Positions 57,258 to 64,000 of a DNA stretch of 64,000 bases are shown piece after piece; position 1 is the first letter of the stretch, and each line of letters opens with the position of its first letter. The notes beneath the pieces were generated by a model. The model had not been told where the DNA came from, searched no databases, and saw only the letters and a program-made list of their open reading frames with translations. Made by a program: the position numbers and the translations under genes. The DNA is from Delftia sp. PS-11 (GTDB lineage Bacteria; Pseudomonadota; Gammaproteobacteria; Burkholderiales; Burkholderiaceae_C). Location: the NCBI RefSeq assembly GCF_029870285.1, contig NZ_JACSYA010000023.1, forward strand, positions 1 through 64,000, written 5' to 3'.

Positions 57258-57943
57258 GGCTGGGTGTGCTCCGCAGTGGATGGGGTGGCTGCCGGGGCGG
57301 CCGGCCGTGCGGCAAGCACGCGCAGTCCCGCCACGACGCGGATCTGGAAAGACAGGAAGGAGGCGAGCTGCGAGAGGATGACGATGTCCGTTTCGCTCCA
57401 GCCTGCCTGCTGCAGCGCCTGCAGGGCCGCAGCGCTGGCATCGCGCGGGTGATAGGCCAGCAGGTGGGCATGCGCCAGCGCGGCTGTCAGGCGCCGGCCC
57501 AGCAGGGCGGCATGCGCCGGGTCCACGGCGTAGGACGGGCCGGGCTGGTCTTCGCGGCTCAGGGGGCCTGCAGGGTAGCGGCCATAGGGGCCATGCGGGC
57601 CGCTGCCTGCCTGCAGGCTTTGCGCCCGGCCCCGCACCACTTCGGAGGCGATGGCGGCGGCCAGCTCCGCATCCTCGGCCGCCAGGGCCTTGGCATAGAA
57701 GCTGGCGCTGCGCTGCTCGCCGTGCAGGCCCGCAGTGAAGGCCGCCAGCGCCAGCCGCTCGCGCCGCGAGACGGACCCGGCCACCGGCTCTGAGGGAGTG
57801 AACAATGCGGCAAAGCTTTGCTGCGCCTGGCTGCGCGCCTGGGCGCGGTGTCGGCGCACGCTGTCCAGCGTGCTGCCGGGTTCAATGCCCGCGAGGTGGT
57901 CTATCACGTCGTCGGGAAAGTGCAAGGTCGCGGAGGTGTTCAT
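57254..57943 (-). CDS. CMD-domain protein, Avi_7170 type
   Basis: A 229-residue protein of the same operon-associated family group. Start MNTSATLHFPDDVIDHLAGIEPGS and a helical CMD-like core (SETDIVILSQLASFLSFQIRV) are seen in parts. No CxxC pair is present, so it is probably a non-redox partner of the Avi_7169-type protein. It follows the monooxygenase gene by 2 bp. Confidence 0.83.
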   Translation of the reverse strand: MNTSATLHFPDDVIDHLAGIEPGSTLDSVRRHRAQARSQAQQSFAALFTPSEPVAGSVSRRERLALAAFTAGLHGEQRSASFYAKALAAEDAELAAAIASEVVRGRAQSLQAGSGPHGPYGRYPAGPLSREDQPGPSYAVDPAHAALLGRRLTAALAHAHLLAYHPRDASAAALQALQQAGWSETDIVILSQLASFLSFQIRVVAGLRVLAARPAAPAATPSTAEHTQP

Positions 57944-57945
57944 GG

Positions 57946-59058
57946 TCAGGCGGGTTGGAGCAGTCCGGCTCGGGCTGCTGGTGGATGTGTCGGAGCGGAC
58001 GCATGCGCCGGGCCGGGGGTGCGGCGCCAGCCCAGCGCGGGCGCCACGTCCGAGGCCGTCAGTTCGATGGAGCGCAGGATGGCCTCGTGCGGCGGGTCGA
58101 TGGAGTGCACCTGGAAAACGATGTCGGTGGCGCGCGCCAGCGCCGTATCGGCATGCAGCGAGGCGATCACATCGTCCGGCGTGCCCACATGCGCGTCATA
58201 GGCGGCGATGAGTTCGGCCAGCGGCGCTTGCGGGTCCACGCGCGCTGCCCATTGCGCAGGCGATGCGGCATGGCGCTGGGCCAGGCGGCGCAGGCCTGCC
58301 TCGGCCCAGCGCAAGGCCTCCTGGCGGCTGTCTGCGACGAACAGTGTGCGCGAGCCCAGGATGCGCGCGCCCTGGCCTGCCGGCAGTGCCGAAAGATAGG
58401 CATCGATGATGGGGTTCTGGATGTCGGACAGCGTGGCCTGGGGTGCGCCTGCGGGGCGTGGCTGGGTGCGCGACAGCATCAGCCCGTCGCCGTTGGCGCC
58501 GGCGCGTGCGCCGCCTTCGGCGGAGAAAGTGGCTTGCCAGATACGTTGCAGCAGCTGGGGCGCAGCCGGGTACAGGCGCACGCCGCCGGCGAGTTCGCGC
58601 CCGGCCCATGCATCCTGCAGCACCGCGAAGTTGCGCGCAAAGACTGCGCCGCGATCGATGCCCTGCACGCCGAAGGCTTCGAAGGATTCGGCGGTGCCGC
58701 CCGTGCCCAGGCCGACTTCGAGCCGTCCGCCCGACAGCAGGTCCAGCACGGCTGCATCTTCGGCCACGCGCAGCGCGTTTTCCAGCGGCAGCGTGACCAC
58801 GCCCGTGCCGAGGCGGATGCGTTGCGTGCGTGCCGCCACATGCGCCAGGAAGACAAAGGGCGACGGCAGGCCGCCTTCGTTTTCATGGAAATGGTGCTGC
58901 GCGATCCAGGCCGAATCAAAGCCATGGGCTTCGGCATGGGCGATCTGAGCGGCCACCAGGCGGTAGCGCTCGCCAGCGGGCACGTCGTCGAGCAGGCGGC
59001 TGAAGAAGCCCAGGCGCGGGCCGCTGCGCGTGCGGGAGTCAGGCGGGGTGAGGGACAA
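57946..59058 (-). CDS. Luciferase-like FMN-dependent monooxygenase (LLM class, KPN_01858 type)
   Basis: A 370-residue TIM-barrel flavin-dependent monooxygenase. AEAHGFDSAWIAQHHF, RIRLGTGVVTLPLENALRVAED and GRLEVGLGTGG are characteristic. It would use FMNH2 and O2 to oxidise a small organic or sulfur compound. The start is a TTG at 59058: AAGGAG lies about 8 nt upstream, and the frame then gives a short N-terminus before RLGFFSRLLDD. It overlaps the ATPase gene by 20 nt. Confidence 0.88.
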   Translation of the reverse strand: MSLTPPDSRTRSGPRLGFFSRLLDDVPAGERYRLVAAQIAHAEAHGFDSAWIAQHHFHENEGGLPSPFVFLAHVAARTQRIRLGTGVVTLPLENALRVAEDAAVLDLLSGGRLEVGLGTGGTAESFEAFGVQGIDRGAVFARNFAVLQDAWAGRELAGGVRLYPAAPQLLQRIWQATFSAEGGARAGANGDGLMLSRTQPRPAGAPQATLSDIQNPIIDAYLSALPAGQGARILGSRTLFVADSRQEALRWAEAGLRRLAQRHAASPAQWAARVDPQAPLAELIAAYDAHVGTPDDVIASLHADTALARATDIVFQVHSIDPPHEAILRSIELTASDVAPALGWRRTPGPAHASAPTHPPAARAGLLQPA

Positions 59059-60724
59059 AATCGATGCTCCTTTTGCCGGGAATGGCGTCCATGAGTTCAC
59101 GTGTGTAGTCGCTGGCGGGGCGCAGGAAGACGTCCTCGACGCTGCCCGCATCGACCACCCGGCCCGCGCGCAGCACCGACACCGTGTCGGCAATCTGCCG
59201 CACCACGGCCAGGTCGTGCGAGATGAAGAGATAGGTCAGGCCCAGGTCCTGCTGCAGTTGCGCCAGCAGTGCCAGGATCTGGGCCTGTACGGTCACATCC
59301 AGTGCCGAGACGGCTTCGTCCAGCACCACCACTTCGGGCTGCAGCACCAGGGCCCGTGCGATCGCCACGCGCTGGCGCTGGCCGCCCGACAGTGCATGCG
59401 GGCGCCGCTGCAGCACGGCAGGCGGCAGGCCCACGCGCTCCAGCATGTCATGCACGCGGCGGCTGCGCTCCCCGGGCGGCAGCGGCTCGAAGTTGCGCAG
59501 CGGCTCTTCGATGATGTCAAAGATGCTCTGGCGCGGGTCCAGCGAGCTGAAGGGGTTCTGGTAGACCAGTTGCACCTTGCGGCGCAACTGGCGCAGCGCC
59601 TCGCCGCGCAGGGCCGTGACTTCGGTGCCCGCGACGCGGATGCGTCCTGCCGTGGGCCGGCCCAGGCCGACGATGTCGCGGATGGTGGTGGTCTTGCCCG
59701 AGCCCGATTCGCCCACGATGGCATGCGTGCTGCCTCGGCGCACGCGCAGCGAGACGCCATCCACGGCGCGCAGGATGGCGCTGCCCCGCGCCTGGCCGGG
59801 TACCGCGAATTCATGCACCAGGTCTTCGACTTCGATGGCCCAGTCATCGGCAGCGGCCGGCGCCTTGACGCGGCGTGGCGCCGGTGTCAGGGATGGCGCA
59901 TCCGACAGCAGTCGCCGGGTGTAGGCGCTTTGCGGGTTGCGCAGCAGGTCCAGCGTCGGGCCTTGTTCCTGGATGCGGCCACCTTGCATGACGACGAGGC
60001 GGTGGGCCCGGTCGGCTGCCACGCCCAGGTCATGGGTGACCAGCAGGACCGCAGTGCCGGTTTCGCGGCGCAGCTCGTCGATGAGGTCCAGGATGCGCCG
60101 CTGCACCGTCACGTCCAGCGCGCTTGTGGGTTCGTCGGCAATGATGAGGGCGGGCCGCAGCGCGACGGCGATGGCGATGAGCACGCGCTGGCGCATGCCG
60201 CCAGACAGCTCGTGCGGGTACTGGCGCGCGCGCAGCGCAGGCTGTGACAGGCCGACGCGCGCCAGCAGCTCCACCACGCGTGCCTCGATGGCCGCACGGT
60301 CGCGCAGGCCGTGGATGCGCAGGATTTCGCCGACCTGCTCGCCGACGGTGCGCACCGGGTTGAGCGAGGTGGTCGGGTCCTGCGGCACCAGGCTGACCAC
60401 GCGGCCACGGATGCTGTTCCAGCGCGCGGCTGGCCAGTCCGAGACTTCGGTGCCCTGCAGCTGGATGCTGCCCTGCTGGCGGCGGCCGTTGCCGGCCAGC
60501 AGTCCGATCACGGCCTGTGCCGTGGTGGTCTTACCCGAGCCCGACTCGCCCACCAGGGCCACGACTTCGCCGGGGGCGACCGAAAACGATACGCCATGGA
60601 CCACGCGCTGCTCCTGGCCCGCATGGTCGCGGTAGGCGACGGCCAGATCCCGCACGGCGAGCACAGGCGTGGCTGCGGCGGCGCCTGCCGTATCGGCGGC
60701 GCGTTCTGCGAGGATGGCGCTCAT
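59039..60724 (-). CDS. Peptide/glutathione-type ABC importer, fused double ATPase
   Basis: A 561-residue protein with two ATPase modules, DppD-like then DppF-like. Walker A GESGSGKTT occurs at about 59-67 and near 337, and the signatures are LSGGMRQRV and LSGGQRQRV. Fusion of both subunits is seen in GsiA-type importers. It powers the permease pair encoded upstream, overlapping by 4 nt. Confidence 0.94.
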   Translation of the reverse strand: MSAILAERAADTAGAAAATPVLAVRDLAVAYRDHAGQEQRVVHGVSFSVAPGEVVALVGESGSGKTTTAQAVIGLLAGNGRRQQGSIQLQGTEVSDWPAARWNSIRGRVVSLVPQDPTTSLNPVRTVGEQVGEILRIHGLRDRAAIEARVVELLARVGLSQPALRARQYPHELSGGMRQRVLIAIAVALRPALIIADEPTSALDVTVQRRILDLIDELRRETGTAVLLVTHDLGVAADRAHRLVVMQGGRIQEQGPTLDLLRNPQSAYTRRLLSDAPSLTPAPRRVKAPAAADDWAIEVEDLVHEFAVPGQARGSAILRAVDGVSLRVRRGSTHAIVGESGSGKTTTIRDIVGLGRPTAGRIRVAGTEVTALRGEALRQLRRKVQLVYQNPFSSLDPRQSIFDIIEEPLRNFEPLPPGERSRRVHDMLERVGLPPAVLQRRPHALSGGQRQRVAIARALVLQPEVVVLDEAVSALDVTVQAQILALLAQLQQDLGLTYLFISHDLAVVRQIADTVSVLRAGRVVDAGSVEDVFLRPASDYTRELMDAIPGKRSIDFVPHPA

Positions 60725-61668
60725 GCCTGCCTCCCGGTGAATGCCGTGCCGATGCGGTTGGCGGCCAGCACCACGGCCACCACGATCAGACCCGGTGCCG
60801 TGGTCAGCCACCATGCGGTGGCGATGTAGTTGCGGCCCTCGGCGATCAGCAGTCCCCACTCGGGGGTCGGGGGCGGTGCGCCGTAGCCCAGAAAGCCCAG
60901 CGTGGAGATGGCCAGGATGGCCGAGCCGAACTGCAGCGCCGCCAGGGCCGCGACCGAGGTCAGCGAATTGGGCAGCACATGGCGCCACAGCACGGCGGCA
61001 AAGCGTGCGCCGCTGCCGAATGCGGCCTCCACATAGTCCGAGCGGCGCACGCGCACCACCTCCGAGCGCACCAGGCGCGCAAAGCTGGCCACCGAGACTG
61101 CGCCCACCGCGATGGCCGCATTGATGGTGCCAAAGCCCAGCACGATGATGATGGTCAGCGACAGCAGCAGCGAGGGCACGGCCAGCAGCACATCGACCAG
61201 GCGCATCAGCGCATCTTCGGTGCGCCCGCCCGTGGCGCCGGCCAGCAATCCGATCAGCGTGCCCGCCAACAGGCCTGTGGCCACCGCCACGAAGGCGCCC
61301 GACAGCGAGTGGACGGCGCCATGCACCACGCGGGCCCACAGATCGCGCCCCAACGCATCCGTGCCCAGCCAGTGCGCTGCGCTGGGGGCCAGCAGCTGCT
61401 GCCCGACCTGCCCGGCGAGCGGGTTCTGGTGGGCGAACCAGCCCGGCGCCAGCGCCCACAGCGCGGCCAGGCCGATCACCAGCCAGGCCAGGGCCAGTGT
61501 GGGCGGCGTGTGGCGCAGACCTTGCAGCCGGGTGCGCACGGCGGCGTATGCGCTGGTGCGCAGCGCGGCCGGACGTGCCGCAGCCGGTGCTGGCAGTGCG
61601 GTGGGCGTGGCCGGTGCACTCCCGGCGTCGAAGGTCTGGGGCAGGGCATTCGAGGCGGCGGTATTCAT
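60721..61668 (-). CDS. ABC importer permease (DppC type)
   Basis: A 315-residue inner-membrane permease with an N-terminal cytoplasmic tail rich in Ala (about 1-45), then about six helices. HWLGTDALGRDLWARVVHGA is the DppC-like start of the core, and the EAA loop is near EAAFGSGARFAAVLWRHVLPN. It overlaps both neighbours by 4 nt. Confidence 0.93.
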   Translation of the reverse strand: MNTAASNALPQTFDAGSAPATPTALPAPAAARPAALRTSAYAAVRTRLQGLRHTPPTLALAWLVIGLAALWALAPGWFAHQNPLAGQVGQQLLAPSAAHWLGTDALGRDLWARVVHGAVHSLSGAFVAVATGLLAGTLIGLLAGATGGRTEDALMRLVDVLLAVPSLLLSLTIIIVLGFGTINAAIAVGAVSVASFARLVRSEVVRVRRSDYVEAAFGSGARFAAVLWRHVLPNSLTSVAALAALQFGSAILAISTLGFLGYGAPPPTPEWGLLIAEGRNYIATAWWLTTAPGLIVVAVVLAANRIGTAFTGRQA

Positions 61669-62612
61669 GGCCGGTTCTCCACGGAGTGGCGCAGGCGCGG
61701 ATCGAGCAGCGGGTACAGAAGATCCACGGCGAGGTTGATGAGCACGAAGGCTGTGGCAGAGACCATGACCACGGCCTGGAGCACGGCAGTGTCCTGATTG
61801 CCCACGGCCTGCTGGGTCAGCGTGCCCAGGCCGTTGAGGCCGAACACGGCCTCGGTCACGACGGCGCCGGCCAGCAGCTCACCGAACAGCACGCCGGCAA
61901 TGGTCAGCGTGGGCAGCAGGGCGTTGCGTGCCACGTGGCGCAGCAGCACCCAGCTGCGCGAGGCGCCCTTGGCGCGTGCCACGGCCACGAAAGGCTGTGC
62001 CAGTACGGCATCGATATTGCGCAGCAGCACCTGGGCCAGCGGCGCCGAGATGGGCACGGCCAGCGTCAGCGTGGGCAGCACCAGTCCTTCCCAGGGGCCG
62101 GGGTGGATGACGGCGATCCAGCCCAGGCGGAACGACACCACCTGGATCAGCATGATGCCCAGCCAGAACACGGGCACCGAGACAAAGACCGAAGGCAGTG
62201 CATGCAGCGCACGGCGCAGCCCGGACCATGGCGCGAGGCTGGCGGCCGCCGCCAGCGCCAGGGCCAGCAGCGAGGCCGTGGCAAAGCCCAGGGCAGCGAG
62301 CCGCAGCGTGGGCGGCAGGCTGGTGGCCAGGCCCTGGCTCACGGGCACGCCCGCCTGCAGCGAGTAGCCGAAGTGGCCTGTGAGAAACTGGCCCAGCGTA
62401 TGCAGGTACTGTTGCCACACCGGCTGGTCCGAGCCGTAGGCGGCCCGGATGTCGGCGATCTCCTGCGGACCCAGGCCCAGTTCGGGGTTGAGGAACTTGA
62501 TCAGCACGGCGTCGCCCGGCAGCAGCTGCAACAGAACGAACGAGACCGTGAAGGCCGCCCACAGCACCAGGATGGCCTGGGCGATGCGGCTCAACAGATA
62601 GCGGCGCGGCAT
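61665..62612 (-). CDS. ABC importer permease (DppB type)
   Basis: A 315-residue permease with six predicted helices. The start MPRRYLLSRIAQAILVLWAAF and FLLLQLLPGDAV-like region, and the EAA loop in ARAKGASRSWVLLRHVARN, are typical. It pairs with the DppC-type protein to form the channel. Confidence 0.93.
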   Translation of the reverse strand: MPRRYLLSRIAQAILVLWAAFTVSFVLLQLLPGDAVLIKFLNPELGLGPQEIADIRAAYGSDQPVWQQYLHTLGQFLTGHFGYSLQAGVPVSQGLATSLPPTLRLAALGFATASLLALALAAAASLAPWSGLRRALHALPSVFVSVPVFWLGIMLIQVVSFRLGWIAVIHPGPWEGLVLPTLTLAVPISAPLAQVLLRNIDAVLAQPFVAVARAKGASRSWVLLRHVARNALLPTLTIAGVLFGELLAGAVVTEAVFGLNGLGTLTQQAVGNQDTAVLQAVVMVSATAFVLINLAVDLLYPLLDPRLRHSVENRP

Positions 62613-62650
62613 GGCGGCAACTCCTGGCAGGTGCGGCAGCGGTCAGCGCT

Positions 62651-64000
62651 TCAGCGCTTGGCCAGCCAGGTGCTGTAGAAGCTGGGCCGGCCCACGGCCT
62701 CGAAGCCCACCTCGCGCACCCAGGGCGCGCCCGCGAAGGCCTGGGGCTCTTCGAAGATGGGGATGACGTAGGCCTGGTCGATCAGGTAGTTCTGCACTTC
62801 GCCCGTCAGCGCCAGGCGTTTGGCGGGATCGGTCTCGGCCGCGATGGCGTCGAGCAGGCCATTGAGCCGCGTGTCCTCGAAGGACTGCACCTTCTGGCTC
62901 ACGCCGCCCTTTTGCAGCAGTGCGTTGCGGTTGGTCGGGTAGAAGTTGCTCTTGATCACGTCGGGATCGGCGCGGCCCACCATGCTGGGCAGCACGGCTG
63001 TCTTTTCGGGGTCCAGTGTGTCCACCGCGCGGCTGCCGGCATCGCCGGACAGCACATTGAGCTTGATGCCCAGGCGCGCCCACTGCTGGGCGACGAGCTG
63101 CAGCGTCTCCTTGTTCTGCGGCTGGGGCAGGGACTCGTAGGTCGAGAGCACCAGTTCCTTGCCGTCTTTCTGGCGCAGGCCATTGGCCCCCAGTGTCCAG
63201 CCGGCGTCTTCGAGCAGCTGCCTGGCCTTGACCTCGTCATAGGCCAGCTTGGCCGACAGGTCCACGAAGCCGGCCGCCGTCGAGGCGATGACCGAACGGG
63301 CCTGTGGATAGCGCGCCGAGAACAGGGTCTGCACGATTTCCTGGGCGTTGGTGCCGTGCAGCAGCGCCTGGCGCACCTTCAGGTCGGCCACCAGCGGATT
63401 GTCGGGACGGATGGCCACGCTGTTGTTCACGCCGCGCGTGGACGGGGCATAGATGGTGAACTTCTGTTCTTCCACGCGTTTTTCGTCATAGGCCTGGATC
63501 TGGCGGATCAGGCCGGCCTGGCCGGCGAGCAGGGCGCCGATGCGCACGCTGTCTTCGGGCGTGACGACAAACTTCACTTCGTCCAGGCGTGCGCGGCCCT
63601 GGTGGGCCAGCTTGGCCGGACCCCAGGCGTAGTCCTTGCGCGCCTTGAGCACCAGCTCCTTGCCCAGCGTCTCGCTGGCCACCACGAAGGGGCCGGAGCC
63701 GATGATGCGCGTGGCGTCGCCCAACTCGTCGAAGGGGCGGTCCAGCGTGGCCGGCGAAACCAGGCCCGAGCCGATCACCGAGGTGCCCTGCAGGAAGCCC
63801 GGCGAGGGTTTCTTGAAGAAGAACTTCACTGTCAGCGGATCGACGACCTCGCTGCGCTCGTAGTTGTTGATGACTTCGGAGACCGGCTGCTTGAGCGCCT
63901 TGTTGCCCAGGCCGTAGGTGTCGAAGTTGCGGGCCACGGCAGCTGCATCCAGCGGCGTGCCATCCGAGAAGGTGACGCCCGGGCGCAGCTTGAAGCTGTA
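62651..64000 (-). CDS. ABC importer periplasmic substrate-binding protein (SBP_bac_5), 5' part cut off
   Basis: The last 449 residues of a family 5 extracellular binding protein are visible; the signal peptide and first part lie beyond the right edge. LRPGVTFSDGTPLDAAAVARNF opens the visible part (shown here to the family motif), and the end is FYSTWLAKR. It delivers substrate to the permeases, whose genes follow 38 bp downstream. Substrate unknown; the group is associated with LLM monooxygenases. Confidence 0.93.
   Translation of the reverse strand, partial: YSFKLRPGVTFSDGTPLDAAAVARNFDTYGLGNKALKQPVSEVINNYERSEVVDPLTVKFFFKKPSPGFLQGTSVIGSGLVSPATLDRPFDELGDATRIIGSGPFVVASETLGKELVLKARKDYAWGPAKLAHQGRARLDEVKFVVTPEDSVRIGALLAGQAGLIRQIQAYDEKRVEEQKFTIYAPSTRGVNNSVAIRPDNPLVADLKVRQALLHGTNAQEIVQTLFSARYPQARSVIASTAAGFVDLSAKLAYDEVKARQLLEDAGWTLGANGLRQKDGKELVLSTYESLPQPQNKETLQLVAQQWARLGIKLNVLSGDAGSRAVDTLDPEKTAVLPSMVGRADPDVIKSNFYPTNRNALLQKGGVSQKVQSFEDTRLNGLLDAIAAETDPAKRLALTGEVQNYLIDQAYVIPIFEEPQAFAGAPWVREVGFEAVGRPSFYSTWLAKR

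Overview
The window is high-GC, tightly packed DNA from a betaproteobacterium of the order Burkholderiales. The gene families and orders (a Bug/TctC periplasmic binding protein, Bordetella-type porin, hpf-ptsN-hprK, recG next to oxyR, tsaB-rimI-udg, and an spc/alpha ribosomal cluster with rplQ and an initiator tRNA behind it) point to Comamonadaceae, something like Delftia, Comamonas or Acidovorax. This is an inference from gene content; no database was searched.

Accessory region 1 (about 150-11250, + strand) is a catabolic island of eleven genes: two SDR dehydrogenases around an IclR regulator, a thiamine-diphosphate enzyme, an aldehyde dehydrogenase, a two-domain extradiol-type VOC dioxygenase, a TctC-type solute-binding protein, a 73-residue protein, a Rieske oxygenase with its FMN/[2Fe-2S] reductase, and a porin. 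Porin and binding protein would bring in an aromatic or carboxylic substrate. The oxygenase pair, SDRs, ThDP enzyme, ALDH and extradiol enzyme would process it under IclR control. The substrate cannot be read from the sequence.

The housekeeping stretch (11270-44909) holds corA; the coupled tsaB-rimI-udg operon; dacB; a GDSL lipoprotein; ompW; mmsA with a divergent LysR gene; purE-purK-tsaC; a CnoX-like thioredoxin; a DJ-1 protein; purC; hpf-ptsN-hprK; queA; an HD-GYP phosphodiesterase; recG; a decayed IS5-family transposase; oxyR and dps; a PAP2 phosphatase; ubiA; proC overlapping a phytase-like lipoprotein; and the glycerol genes glpK, glpR and divergent glpD.

The ribosomal region (45124-54261) starts with a clear sigma-70 promoter and a structured leader and runs rplN-rplX-rplE-rpsN-rpsH-rplF-rplR-rpsE-rpmD-rplO-secY-rpmJ-rpsM-rpsK-rpsD-rpoA-rplQ, then tRNA-fMet with its own -10 box and terminator. 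infA is absent between secY and rpmJ, and strong hairpins sit in several intergenic gaps.

Accessory region 2 (54280-64000) has a small unknown gene, a DASS-family anion transporter with an FNR/ANR-like site upstream, and, on the - strand, a seven-gene operon running off the right edge: a peptide-type ABC importer coupled to a luciferase-like flavin monooxygenase and two AhpD/CMD-type proteins. This combination recurs in other bacteria, but I know of no established function for it. It and the Rieske island are the best candidates for undescribed biology here.
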